The notes under the pieces were generated by a model that saw only the letters and a list, made by a program, of their open reading frames with translations, made no database searches and was not told the origin of the DNA. Positions 35,208-44,352 of a stretch of 64,000 nt of DNA are shown in pieces (position 1 is the first letter of the stretch; each line of letters begins with the position of its first letter). The position numbers were made by a program, and so were the translations under genes. The stretch is taken from positions 62,001-126,000 of the forward strand of contig CANLNM010000008.1 of the NCBI GenBank assembly GCA_947492475.1, given 5' to 3'. Source of the stretch: an uncultured Paracoccaceae bacterium (GTDB taxonomy: Bacteria > Pseudomonadota > Alphaproteobacteria > Rhodobacterales > Rhodobacteraceae).

Positions 35208-36802
35208 GCCTGTTGAAGGTGAAAAACCTGAACGTTCGGTTCCGCCAAGACGGCGAAACCACCCATGCTGTGCGCGGTTTGTCCTTTGACGTGGCCAAAG
35301 GTGAAACCGTCGCGCTGGTCGGCGAAAGCGGGTCGGGCAAATCGGTCACGGCCTTGTCGACGGTAAACCTGTTGGGTGACAGCGCACATATCGACGGGTC
35401 CATCACCTATGGTGGGCGTGAAATGGTCGGCGCCCGCGAAACAGAATTGCAGGCCGTGCGCGGCAATGACATCAGCTTTATCTTTCAAGAACCGATGACG
35501 TCGCTGAACCCGCTGCACACGCTGGAAAAACAGCTGTCGGAATCGATTGAGCTGCATCAGGGCCTGCGCGGCGAAGCTGTGCGGACCCGGATCGTTGAAT
35601 TGCTGACCAAAGTGGGCATTCGCGACCCCGAAAGTCGCCTGAATTCCTATCCGCACCAATTGTCGGGGGGGCAGCGTCAGCGGGTCATGATCGCGATGGC
35701 GCTGGCCAATGGTCCCGAATTGCTGGTGGCGGATGAACCGACCACAGCGCTGGATGTGACCATTCAGGCGCAAATTCTGGATCTGTTGGCGGATCTGAAA
35801 GCCTCCGAAGGCATGAGCCTGCTGTTCATCACCCATGATCTGACCATTGTGCGCAAAATCGCGGATCGGGTCTGTGTGATGAAGGATGGAGAAATCGTCG
35901 AAACCGGGAAAACGTCGGAAATTTTTGACAATCCGCGCCATCCATACACGCAGATGCTGTTGGCCGCCGAAAGCACGGGAACACCTGCACCTGTGCCTGA
36001 CGGTGCCGCCGAAATCGTGTCGACTGAAAACTTGAAAATCTGGTTCCCAATCCATCGCGGATTGCTGCGGCGGACCGTTGGATATGTCAAAGCGGTGAAT
36101 GACGCTACACTGTCGGTGCGGGCCGGGGAAACGCTGGGCGTGGTGGGCGAAAGCGGGTCGGGCAAAACCACATTGGCGTTGGCGATCATGCGTTTGATCC
36201 ACTCAGAAGGCGGGATCGAATTTCAGGATCAACAGATCAAAGATCTGACACCCCGCCAAATGCGGCCGCTGCGTGGTGATATGCAAATCGTGTTTCAGGA
36301 CCCGTTTGGATCGTTGTCGCCGCGCATGACCGTTGCCGAAATCATCGCCGAAGGTTTGGCCGTGCATGGCATTGCCAACAAAGCGGACAAACGTGTTCTG
36401 GTGTCGGAAATCATGACCGAAGTTGGGTTGGACCCCGCCGTGATGGATCGCTATCCGCATGAATTTTCAGGCGGGCAACGGCAACGGATCGCGATTGCAC
36501 GGGCGATGATTCTGCGCCCGAAATTGCTGGTTCTGGATGAACCGACATCGGCGTTGGATATGACAGTGCAGGTTCAGATTGTGGAATTGCTGCGTGAATT
36601 GCAGCAGAAACACCAGCTAGCCTATCTGTTTATTTCCCATGACCTAAAGGTCGTGCGCGCCCTGAGCCACAAAGTGATGGTGATGAAACAGGGTGATGTC
36701 GTCGAAGCGGGGCCCGTGGATCAGATTTTTGATGCGCCTCAGACCGAATATACACGGCAATTGATGGCCGCAGCGTTTGAAGGGCGGTCTAGCGAAACGT
36801 AA
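35204..36802 (+). CDS. yejF: YejABEF transporter duplicated ATPase
   Basis: A 532-residue protein with two fused ABC ATPase domains. Each half has its own Walker A (GESGSGKS near residue 41; GESGSGKT near 314), signature (LSGGQRQRV and FSGGQRQRI) and Walker B (LLVADEPTTALD and LLVLDEPTSALD). Both H-loops (THDLT, SHDLK) are intact. This double architecture is diagnostic of YejF. The 3' end overlaps the convergent fumarylacetoacetase-family gene by 14 bases. Confidence 0.94.
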   Translation: MSLLKVKNLNVRFRQDGETTHAVRGLSFDVAKGETVALVGESGSGKSVTALSTVNLLGDSAHIDGSITYGGREMVGARETELQAVRGNDISFIFQEPMTSLNPLHTLEKQLSESIELHQGLRGEAVRTRIVELLTKVGIRDPESRLNSYPHQLSGGQRQRVMIAMALANGPELLVADEPTTALDVTIQAQILDLLADLKASEGMSLLFITHDLTIVRKIADRVCVMKDGEIVETGKTSEIFDNPRHPYTQMLLAAESTGTPAPVPDGAAEIVSTENLKIWFPIHRGLLRRTVGYVKAVNDATLSVRAGETLGVVGESGSGKTTLALAIMRLIHSEGGIEFQDQQIKDLTPRQMRPLRGDMQIVFQDPFGSLSPRMTVAEIIAEGLAVHGIANKADKRVLVSEIMTEVGLDPAVMDRYPHEFSGGQRQRIAIARAMILRPKLLVLDEPTSALDMTVQVQIVELLRELQQKHQLAYLFISHDLKVVRALSHKVMVMKQGDVVEAGPVDQIFDAPQTEYTRQLMAAAFEGRSSET

Positions 36803-37475
36803 CCGATGCAGGGGCAAGCCCGTCGATGTCCACATCACAGGTTTGCCCTGACTGGATCGGTCCAACGCCAGCGGGTGTGCCGGTCATGATCAGATCACCG
36901 GGCGCCAGGTCGACCAATCGCGACAGATAGCTGATCACATCCGCAGTCGGCCAAATCATCCGTGACAGGTCGCTGTCCTGACGCAATTCATTGTCGACAT
37001 GACATGTGATGCGCCCCGCATTTAAATGCCCAACCTGAGATACAGGGGCCGCAGTTCCGATCACGGCGGAACGGTCAAACCCCTTGGCCATGTCCCATGG
37101 ACGGCGCTGCTCTTTTGCTTTGGATTGAATGTCACGGCGGGTCAGATCATTGCCCGCCGCATAGCCCCAAACATGGCTTAGCGCGTTTTCCACAGCGATA
37201 TCGCTGCCAGATTTCCCAATGATCACAACCAATTCCGCCTCGTGATGCAGGTTTTGCGTGGCCTTGGGAAATGGGATTTCTGATCCGGATCGCACAATGG
37301 CATCGCCCGGTTTGGTAAAGAAAAACGGCGGCTCGGCTGGGTCATTGCCCATTTCAATCGCATGTTCAGAATAGTTTCGCCCGACGCAAAAAATGCGCCG
37401 GACGGGGAGGTAAACATCAGATTGTGTGGTCGGCAAAACGGGTGCCGAAGGCGTGTGAAATGCAAGTTGTGCCAT
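36789..37475 (-). CDS. Fumarylacetoacetate hydrolase-family protein
   Basis: A 228-residue FAHD1/YcgM-like enzyme. RRIFCVGRNYSEHAIEMGN, FFFTKPGDAIV and the metal-binding block HHEAELVVIIGK (E-x-E acid pair) are present. GYAAGNDLTRRDIQ and IMTGTPAGVGPI complete the core. Family members include acylpyruvate hydrolases, oxaloacetate decarboxylases and aromatic ring-cleavage hydrolases; the substrate cannot be chosen from sequence. Confidence 0.87.
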   Translation of the reverse strand: MAQLAFHTPSAPVLPTTQSDVYLPVRRIFCVGRNYSEHAIEMGNDPAEPPFFFTKPGDAIVRSGSEIPFPKATQNLHHEAELVVIIGKSGSDIAVENALSHVWGYAAGNDLTRRDIQSKAKEQRRPWDMAKGFDRSAVIGTAAPVSQVGHLNAGRITCHVDNELRQDSDLSRMIWPTADVISYLSRLVDLAPGDLIMTGTPAGVGPIQSGQTCDVDIDGLAPASVTFR

Positions 37476-37489
37476 GATCTGGCCTTTGA

Positions 37490-38896
37490 TTATGAATCAG
37501 GTCCGATCATAAAGCATGTCGTTCCACGGGCTTGCAATCGACGGCACGCTAGTTCAGCAGTTTCGCGGTTTAGCCCCATGAAATTTGCATCATGTCCACG
37601 TGCAGATGACGACACGCGGCGCAGTGATCCGTCTAGTGTGCTCATTTCATTTAGGGCAACACGCAGCAAAACCCGTTCCGCCTGATAGCGGGTGGTGTAG
37701 CGTCCGACATTGATGCCCCAATGGCGTCCACCAGAGGATGAAACGCGGGTGACAATTTCTGGCTCAACCTCTGCAGGAGGCGGCGGCGTGGCGACGGCGG
37801 CCATCACCAGATTTTCAGGCCGCGCCTGCGGTTGAATCTGGGCGGGGGCCTGTGCCTGTGCGGGGGCCTGTGCGGGGGCTTCTGCCAATGGTGTTTCCAT
37901 CGCTTCTTGGAGGATATCGGCCGATACCATGACCACAGGCGGCTGTGTCGGCGTTCGCATTTGCGGTCGCAATGATCGGCTAACGGCGCCGCTGACCCTG
38001 ACGACACGCGGTCCGGATCCGGGTTCATTGCCGCGATAGGCCGGCCTGGATGGGGGGCGGAATGCGACGCGGGTGGGCGCGCGGCTAAACCCCATATCCA
38101 ATAGTTCCGCAACGCGGGCGTTGCGGTTGGCGGTGGAGGAGCCGCCAAAAACGGTTGCAATAATGCGTTCTGATCCACGTTCGGCAGAGGCAACCAAATT
38201 GAAACCAGCGGCGCGTGTATAGCCTGTCTTGATCCCGTCAGCGCCTTGATATGCATTCAGAAAACGGCGGTTGGTGTTGTTGACGGTGCGGATACCCGCA
38301 TCGGCAGAACGACGCGAAAAGATGTTATAATATTGCGGCCAGTCATAAATCATGTGCCGCCCCAAAATGGACATATCGCGGGCCGTGGACATATGGCCAA
38401 CTTCGGTCAAACCGTGGGCGTTTTTGAATTGGGTGCGTGTCATCCCCATCGCGGCCGCGGTACGATTCATGCGGCGGGCAAAGGCGGCTTCGGACCCGGA
38501 AATCGTAATGCCAATCGCGGTGGCTGCGTCATTGGCGGATTTCACGGCCGCCGCGCGGATCAAATAGCGGAACCGGATTTGTTGCCCTGCCTGAAGCCCC
38601 AGTTTGGACGGAGGTTCAGCCGCGGCAGCACGGGGAATGGTCACCATCGTGTCCAGCCCGATTTCGCCACGTTCCACCGCTTCGAATGCGATGTAGAGCG
38701 TCATCATTTTGGTCAATGACGCGGGATGCAATTGTGTGTCTGCATTGCGAGAATGCAAAACCTCGCCGCTGCGGGCATCCATGACCAATGCCGCATATGG
38801 TGCGGCACGGCTGGCCAATGGCGCAAGCGCGGCCAATAGCATTACGCATAGCAATAGCATCCCGGTTCGGGCGGGATTCCCTAAACGACTGTACAC
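37490..38896 (-). CDS. D-alanyl-D-alanine carboxypeptidase (S11) with C-terminal SPOR domain
   Basis: A 468-residue penicillin-binding protein of the DacA/S11 family that trims peptidoglycan stem peptides. A hydrophobic signal segment (MLLLCVMLLAALAPLASRAA) precedes the catalytic domain with SLTK, SAND and KTG motifs. A Pro/Ala/Gln-rich linker (about residues 320-380) leads to a terminal SPOR-like domain (HWGINVGRYTTRYQAERVLLRVAL...ELACRRLQARGTTCF), which binds denuded glycan at division sites. GTG at 38896 with GAGAGG upstream is chosen; a TTG at 38953 is the alternative. Confidence 0.87.
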   Translation of the reverse strand: MYSRLGNPARTGMLLLCVMLLAALAPLASRAAPYAALVMDARSGEVLHSRNADTQLHPASLTKMMTLYIAFEAVERGEIGLDTMVTIPRAAAAEPPSKLGLQAGQQIRFRYLIRAAAVKSANDAATAIGITISGSEAAFARRMNRTAAAMGMTRTQFKNAHGLTEVGHMSTARDMSILGRHMIYDWPQYYNIFSRRSADAGIRTVNNTNRRFLNAYQGADGIKTGYTRAAGFNLVASAERGSERIIATVFGGSSTANRNARVAELLDMGFSRAPTRVAFRPPSRPAYRGNEPGSGPRVVRVSGAVSRSLRPQMRTPTQPPVVMVSADILQEAMETPLAEAPAQAPAQAQAPAQIQPQARPENLVMAAVATPPPPAEVEPEIVTRVSSSGGRHWGINVGRYTTRYQAERVLLRVALNEMSTLDGSLRRVSSSARGHDANFMGLNRETAELACRRLQARGTTCFMIGPDS

Positions 38897-39287
38897 GTCG
38901 TGAGCCTCTCGATGTTCTGCCTCATGGGTGCCGGTTTTTTGGTGGCACCTCAAATTATGAAATCACCCTAGCACGGGTATGGGCATCTTAAAAATACCTT
39001 ATTTTCAATGGTATGAAGTGTGTCTTTCATGCAAGGCAATCCAGATATAGCGGCGTATTCTAAAATTGTCGCTAGATAGAGGGGCAGAGCAATCTGATTG
39101 CCGCAATTGATTAAGAAAGGTTTAAGGAAATTGTGGGACTTAGACGGTCAGAAAAGGCAGTGTCGCACGTGGCGGTGATATCAAATGTGTGACTTTTACC
39201 ATGATAACGCGCGGTTGGGGTTTTCATAATCCTGAACTCTCTTATATTACAGACCCGGTGGCAGAATGACAAAAGGTCAGAATCCAG
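38897..39287. other. Intergenic region between carboxypeptidase and clpS
   Basis: About 390 bases separating the divergent starts of the SPOR-tailed carboxypeptidase and clpS. It is more A+T rich than its surroundings. No gene, repeat or convincing promoter was recognised. Confidence 0.5.
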
Positions 39288-39629
39288 ATGTTGGCTGATT
39301 TCTATATGATGGCAGATCGCGAAGATGACGGGATTGATGAACCGGGTCTGGCGCTGAAAACACGCCCCAAGACCAAACGTCCACCAATGTACAAGGTTAT
39401 GATATTAAACGACGATTTCACACCGATGGAATTCGTCGTTATGGTGTTGGAACGGTTTTTTGGCCTGACACATGCGCAATCGTTCGAACTGATGCTGACG
39501 GTTCACAAAAAAGGCGTTGCCGTTGTCGGGGTGTTCAGCCATGAGATTGCAGAAACCAAAGTCGCGCAAGTGATGGATTTCGCACAGCGTCACCAGCACC
39601 CGCTGCAATGCACCATGGAAAAGGAATAG
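39288..39629 (+). CDS. clpS: ClpS adaptor for ClpAP protease
   Basis: A 113-residue adaptor that delivers N-degron substrates to ClpAP. The core [47 protein letters not shown] contains the [10 protein letters not shown] substrate-binding loop. The N-terminal tail is longer than average; starts at 39306 or 39309 are equally plausible. No clpA follows; the next gene is a methyltransferase. Confidence 0.92.
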   Translation: MLADFYMMADREDDGIDEPGLALKTRPKTKRPPMYKVMILNDDFTPMEFVVMVLERFFGLTHAQSFELMLTVHKKGVAVVGVFSHEIAETKVAQVMDFAQRHQHPLQCTMEKE

Positions 39630-39645
39630 GCGCCAGACGCCGCTC

Positions 39646-40626
39646 ATGTCCAAAAATTCACGTCTACAAACAGCGCTCGATCAGGGCGCTTTCGAGTTTT
39701 CAGGCCCCATTGCGGTGCTGCGTCCCCCTGCGGATTATGACCTGCCGGTCGCGCCAGATCAGGTGTTGATCGAACATACGTTCAAACCCGATTGCGATGC
39801 ATGGGACCGGCGTGGATATCAGGTGATGCCCAAAGCGTCACCTGCCGAGGCGATGATTGTGGTGCTGCCACGGGCCAAAGCGTTGGCACGTGATATGGTG
39901 GCACGGGCCTGCAACCTGTCCAGTGGGATCGTGATCATTGATGGTCAAAAAACCGACGGCGCTGATGCGGTATTCAAGGAATGTCGCAAACGGCTGGGCG
40001 ATTTGCCATCCCTCACCAAGGCGCATGGCCGATTGTTCTGGTTTGACGCGGATGCCGCCAAAGGCAAGTTTGACGACTGGCTGGTCCCTGACCCGGCGCG
40101 TGGCGATCATGGCTATTACACGACGGCTGGGGTGTTTTCGGATGGTCAGGTTGATCGCGGGTCGGCTTTGTTGGTGGATGCGTTGCCGCCCAAATTGTTC
40201 GGCCGTGTCGCAGATCTGGGTGCGGGCTGGGGCTATCTTAGCCTTGCTGCGCTGAAGTATGAAAAGGTAAAATCCGTTGATCTGGTCGAAGCAGAAGCGC
40301 TGGCCCTGGATTGCGCGCGTCTGAACGTGACCGATGAACGGGCCAATTTTCATTGGGCCGATGCCACCACATTTGCCCCGTCTGACCCCTACGATACGAT
40401 CATCTGTAACCCGCCGTTTCACACATCCCGCGCGGCTGATCCGGCGTTAGGTCGGGCGTTTATTGCAGCGGCGGCTCGGATGTTGAAACCGTCTGGGCAT
40501 CTGTGGCTGGTTGCCAATCGGCATCTGCCTTACGAACGTCATCTCAAAGATACTTTCCGCAACGGAGAAGAACTTTATGGGGACAATTCCTTTAAGCTTT
40601 TCCATGCCTCTCGCCCCAAACGCTAG
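39646..40626 (+). CDS. RsmC-like class I SAM-dependent methyltransferase
   Basis: A 326-residue two-domain methyltransferase like RsmC/RlmG, which methylates a guanine N2 in ribosomal RNA. The N-terminal half is a degenerate non-catalytic domain. The C-terminal half has the SAM motif VADLGAGWGYLSLAAL (about 186-201) and the catalytic NPPFH. Sixteen bases after clpS, probably co-transcribed. RsmC specificity (16S G1207) is likely but not proven. Confidence 0.8.
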   Translation: MSKNSRLQTALDQGAFEFSGPIAVLRPPADYDLPVAPDQVLIEHTFKPDCDAWDRRGYQVMPKASPAEAMIVVLPRAKALARDMVARACNLSSGIVIIDGQKTDGADAVFKECRKRLGDLPSLTKAHGRLFWFDADAAKGKFDDWLVPDPARGDHGYYTTAGVFSDGQVDRGSALLVDALPPKLFGRVADLGAGWGYLSLAALKYEKVKSVDLVEAEALALDCARLNVTDERANFHWADATTFAPSDPYDTIICNPPFHTSRAADPALGRAFIAAAARMLKPSGHLWLVANRHLPYERHLKDTFRNGEELYGDNSFKLFHASRPKR

Positions 40627-40664
40627 AATCGCATAGCGTCTGATCTGGGTCACAGGAGAAACAC

Positions 40665-41468
40665 ATGTCCTTTTCCATCGCAGGTAAAACCGCCATCGTC
40701 ACTGGGGCTGCAAATGGCGTGGGGCTGGCCATCGGTCGGCATTTTGTTCGGGCTGGGGCCAATGTGGTGTTTGCCGATATGGACGAACCCAACCTGCAAA
40801 AAGAAGTGGGCGAAGATGCCGCCGCCGAGGCGCGAATGCAAGTTTTCGCTGGGGATTTGCGGGAAAAGCTGACATTGGCGAACCTGTTATCCGCGACGAT
40901 TGATGCGTTTGAACGGGTGGATATTCTGGTGAATGCGTCACGTCAGGTGGTTATGTCTGATCCGTTGAATGCGGATGATGACGCGGTCACAACCCTGCTG
41001 AACCAAAACCTGATCACATCCTTGCGGCTGTCGCAATTGGTGGCAAAACGCATGATCAAACAAGCCGAAGGTCAGACCGAAGGACAGGTCGGGTCGATCA
41101 TCAATCTCAGCTCTATTGCGGCGCGGCGCACCCATCCTGAATTGTTGGCATATTCCGTCTCAACCGCCGCGTTGGATCAAATGACCCGGTCCTTGGCGGT
41201 GGCTTTGGCTCCGCATCGGATTCGGGTCAACGCCGTTGCGTTTGGGTCCGTCATGAGCGCCAGCCTAAAAGGCGCGTTGCGCGAAACTGAAGGGCTGCGG
41301 GAATGCATTATTGAATCCACGCCTTTGTCTCGGATCGCCAAACCCACCGAAGTGTCTGATGCCGTGCAATATCTGGCCAGCGACGCGTCCAGCTTTGTGA
41401 CCGGGCAGATCGTAACCGTGGATGGCGGGCGCAGCTTGATCGATCCGGTATCCCGTCCGGCCCACTAA
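40665..41468 (+). CDS. Short-chain dehydrogenase-like protein lacking the catalytic lysine
   Basis: A 267-residue Rossmann protein of the classical SDR family. The cofactor motif TGAANGVG (13-20), Ser149/150 in INLSS and Tyr163 are present. The YxxxK motif reads YSVST, so the catalytic lysine is Thr167, and the structural NNAG motif reads VNAS. It could bind NAD(P) but should be impaired as a dehydrogenase. GGAG ribosome binding site (CAGGAGAAAC) precedes the ATG. No partner gene identifies a pathway. Confidence 0.82.
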   Translation: MSFSIAGKTAIVTGAANGVGLAIGRHFVRAGANVVFADMDEPNLQKEVGEDAAAEARMQVFAGDLREKLTLANLLSATIDAFERVDILVNASRQVVMSDPLNADDDAVTTLLNQNLITSLRLSQLVAKRMIKQAEGQTEGQVGSIINLSSIAARRTHPELLAYSVSTAALDQMTRSLAVALAPHRIRVNAVAFGSVMSASLKGALRETEGLRECIIESTPLSRIAKPTEVSDAVQYLASDASSFVTGQIVTVDGGRSLIDPVSRPAH

Positions 41469-41606
41469 TCGGGGCCCCAAATTGATCGGCAGATCGCGGT
41501 CAGTGGCGTCAATCTATACAATTTAGCATGGCTTGTGTGCATTGGTGTTGATGGACAATCCCAAGGTGAACGCTAATGTGCCCTGACCATTTTTCAGGGA
41601 ATTAAC

Positions 41607-42527
41607 ATGGCACCCATTGTATCGGTCCGTAATCTGACCAAACGTTATCCGGGCGGGTTTGAGGCGCTCAAATCTGTGAACCTCGACATCGAAGAAGGTG
41701 AAATTATTGCGTTGCTCGGGCCAAATGGTGCGGGGAAAACAACCCTGATTTCAACGATTTGCGGTATTACCAAGGCCACAGAGGGCACAATCAGCGTCGG
41801 CGGGCATGACACCGAAACCGATTTTCGCGCTGCACGTGACTTGATTGGGCTGGTGCCACAGGAAATCAATCTGGAGCCGTTCGAAACCGTGATCAACACC
41901 GTGCGGTTTTCGCGGGGGCTGTTTGGCAAAAAACGTGATGATGCGTTTTTGGATCAGGTTCTGGGGCAGCTGTCGTTGGGCGATAAACGCACAGCCAAAA
42001 TCATGATGCTGTCGGGCGGAATGAAACGCCGTGTGCTGATCGCCAAGGCGCTGTCGCATTCGCCGCGCGTTCTGTTTTTGGACGAACCCAGTGCCGGTGT
42101 GGATGTCGAGTTGCGCAAAAGCATGTGGGAAACCGTGGCCGAGCTTAAAAAGCAGGGGGTCACGATCATCCTGACGACGCATTACATCGAAGAAGCCGAA
42201 GCCATGGCCGACCGGATTGCCGTGATCAACAACGGTGAAATCCTGTTGGTTGAGGAAAAAGACGCGTTGATGCGCCGGATGGGGCAAAAACAGCTGTCGA
42301 TTGAACTGACCGAACGTTTGGACGCCCTGCCAGAGAGTTTGTCAGAGTATAATCTGGCGCTGGGGGATCAGGGAAATCAGTTGATTTACACCTATGACAC
42401 CACGGCAGAACGCACCGGGATTACCGCGTTGTTGTCTGATCTGCAAAAGGCCGGATTACATCTGCGCGACCTCAGCACAGAACAAAGTTCGCTCGAAGAA
42501 ATCTTTGTTGGACTTGTAGGAGAATGA
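41607..42527 (+). CDS. ABC-2-type exporter ATPase
   Basis: A 306-residue DrrA/CcmA-like ATPase. Walker A GPNGAGKT (near 38), signature [15 protein letters not shown], Walker [13 protein letters not shown] and H-loop [11 protein letters not shown] are intact. The C-terminal about 80 residues form the usual DrrA-type extension. It overlaps the permease gene by 4 bases. The exported substrate cannot be told. Confidence 0.88.
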   Translation: MAPIVSVRNLTKRYPGGFEALKSVNLDIEEGEIIALLGPNGAGKTTLISTICGITKATEGTISVGGHDTETDFRAARDLIGLVPQEINLEPFETVINTVRFSRGLFGKKRDDAFLDQVLGQLSLGDKRTAKIMMLSGGMKRRVLIAKALSHSPRVLFLDEPSAGVDVELRKSMWETVAELKKQGVTIILTTHYIEEAEAMADRIAVINNGEILLVEEKDALMRRMGQKQLSIELTERLDALPESLSEYNLALGDQGNQLIYTYDTTAERTGITALLSDLQKAGLHLRDLSTEQSSLEEIFVGLVGE

Positions 42528-43291
42528 GTATGAACACGCAGGCGATTGCATCTATCTACCGGTTTGAAATGGCACGGTTTTTCCGCACCCTTATGCAAAG
42601 CTTTCTGTCGCCGGTGATTTCGACCGCGCTCTATTTTGTGGTGTTTGGGGCGGCGATTGGGTCGCGCATCGACCAAGTGGACGGCATCCCCTATGGGGCG
42701 TTTATTGTGCCCGGTTTGATCATGTTGTCATCCATGACGCAGGCCACATCAAACGCCTCTTTTGGGATTTATTTCCCGAAATTCATCGGCACGTTTTCAG
42801 AATTGCTATCTGCGCCGGTGAATTTTCTGGAAATCACCATTGGATATGTGGGCGCGGCGGCCACCAAAGCATTGTTCATCGGAGTGATCATTCTGGCGAC
42901 GGCGTTTTTGTTCGTGGATTTGCAAATCCAGCACCCGTTTGCGATGCTCGCCTTCTTGGTTCTGACCTGTCTCAGCTTTTCACTGCTTGGGTTTATCATC
43001 GGTATTTGGGCTGGCAATTTTGAACAATTGCAGCTGATCCCATTGCTGGTGATCACGCCGCTCGTGTTTTTGGGCGGGTCGTTTTATTCGATCTCAATGT
43101 TGCCGCCCATCTGGCAGACAATCACGCTGTTTAACCCGGTTGTGTACCTTGTTTCCGGGTTCCGCTGGTCGTTTTTTGGGCAGGCAGATGTGCCAATCGC
43201 GCTTAGCCTGGGGGCGATTGGATTGTTCACACTCATCTGTCTTGGCGTGATCTGGTGGATTTTCCGAACCGGCTGGCGCGTCCGCCAATAA
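42524..43291 (+). CDS. ABC-2-type exporter permease
   Basis: A 255-residue membrane protein with six hydrophobic segments and the ABC-2 signature region ([46 protein letters not shown]). Coupled to the ATPase by ATGA. Resembles NodJ/YadH-type permeases. Confidence 0.88.
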   Translation: MSMNTQAIASIYRFEMARFFRTLMQSFLSPVISTALYFVVFGAAIGSRIDQVDGIPYGAFIVPGLIMLSSMTQATSNASFGIYFPKFIGTFSELLSAPVNFLEITIGYVGAAATKALFIGVIILATAFLFVDLQIQHPFAMLAFLVLTCLSFSLLGFIIGIWAGNFEQLQLIPLLVITPLVFLGGSFYSISMLPPIWQTITLFNPVVYLVSGFRWSFFGQADVPIALSLGAIGLFTLICLGVIWWIFRTGWRVRQ

Positions 43292-43372
43292 GCGCGACAA
43301 ACAGGCCACAGGCGCAGGACAGGGGAAAAGCGTTGGCTTCGCTCCCTTGTCCCGCGACGAACTGCCGCCTAC

Positions 43373-44173
43373 ATGAAGGGCATGAAACGTTTCATTCCTT
43401 TTATCAAATCCGACCCGCGCGTCGCTGTCATCCGTCTGAACGGCGTTATTGCGTCCGGCGGACGTGGGCTGAACGACGCGACATTGGCGCCAATCGTTGA
43501 AAAAGCATTCCGATCCAAACCGGATGCCGTCGCTTTGGTGATCAATTCGCCGGGCGGTTCCCCGGTGCAATCTTCGCTGATCGGTGCGCGAATCCGGCGT
43601 TTGGCGGACGAAAAAGACATTCCCGTTTACGCCTTTGTCGAAGATGTCGCCGCGTCAGGTGGCTATTGGCTGGCGGCGGCTGCCGATGAAATCATCGTGG
43701 ATGCGTCTTCTGTGATCGGATCCATCGGGGTGATTTCCTCTGGCTTTGGGCTTCAGGATTTTATTGCGAAACACGGCGTGGAACGGCGGGTTTACACGGC
43801 GGGCACGTCCAAATCGCAACTGGACCCGTTCAAGGCGGAAAACCCCGAAGATATTGAACGCCTAAAGGTCCTGCTGGAACAGATCCACGCGACGTTTAAG
43901 GAACATGTGCAATCCAGACGCGGTGACAAATTGGCGGATGCGGATTTGTTTAACGGCGAAATTTGGGTCGGCCACAAAGGCGTCGAAATGGGCTTGGCCG
44001 ATCATGTGGGGCATTTGGTGCCTTTCATGAAGGAAAAATTCGGCGACAAAGTTCAATTCCGTGTTCTGTCGCCCAGTCGGCGATCCCTGTTGTCGCGGTT
44101 GTCGATGGGAATCGTCCGTGACGCTGTGTCTACGGTTGAAGAACGCGCCGCCTATGCCCAGTTTGGGTTGTAA
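43373..44173 (+). CDS. S49-family signal-peptide peptidase-like protease
   Basis: A 266-residue ClpP-fold serine protease similar to SohB/SppA. The nucleophile Ser is in DVAASGGYWLA (about residue 98), the INSPGG motif is near 60 and the catalytic Lys is in the GTSKSQLDPF segment (about 145). No clear membrane segment is seen at the N-terminus, so unlike E. coli SppA it may be soluble or peripheral. It would degrade membrane or signal peptides. Start at 43373 or 43382. Confidence 0.88.
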   Translation: MKGMKRFIPFIKSDPRVAVIRLNGVIASGGRGLNDATLAPIVEKAFRSKPDAVALVINSPGGSPVQSSLIGARIRRLADEKDIPVYAFVEDVAASGGYWLAAAADEIIVDASSVIGSIGVISSGFGLQDFIAKHGVERRVYTAGTSKSQLDPFKAENPEDIERLKVLLEQIHATFKEHVQSRRGDKLADADLFNGEIWVGHKGVEMGLADHVGHLVPFMKEKFGDKVQFRVLSPSRRSLLSRLSMGIVRDAVSTVEERAAYAQFGL

Positions 44174-44185
44174 GAAAGTTGTAAA

Positions 44186-44350
44186 ATGGTTGTGAAAATT
44201 GTTTTTCTCTTTCTGATCTTCATGGTGGTACTTGCCATGTTCGGGAAATTGCGCTTTCCGGGGCAGCAACGATTGGCGGATGCCAAATGCGCCAAATGTG
44301 GGCGTTTTAGAATTGGGAAGGGGCCGTGCCCCTGCAGGGGGACGCGCTGA
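44186..44350 (+). CDS. 54-residue membrane-anchored zinc-ribbon protein
   Basis: A short gene between the S49 protease and the antiporter. It opens MVVKIVFLFLIFMVVLAMFG, a single membrane helix, followed by a basic region and CAKCGRFRIGKGPCPC, a four-cysteine zinc-ribbon-like cluster. The order of helix plus CxxC and CxC is coherent and unlikely by chance. It lies 12 bases after the protease stop and 2 before the antiporter start, so it fits an operon. Function unknown. Confidence 0.65.
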   Translation: MVVKIVFLFLIFMVVLAMFGKLRFPGQQRLADAKCAKCGRFRIGKGPCPCRGTR

Positions 44351-44352
44351 AC

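Noticed and set aside
35090-36202. 370-residue minus-strand open frame
   Set aside because: It lies wholly antisense to yejE/yejF, is rich in His, Gln and Arg without any domain, and has no ribosome binding site. It is a shadow of the ABC ATPase codon usage.
40665-41468. SDR gene as a pseudogene
   Set aside because: Despite losing the catalytic lysine, the frame is full length, has a ribosome binding site and shows normal codon use. It is kept as a gene with an altered active site.
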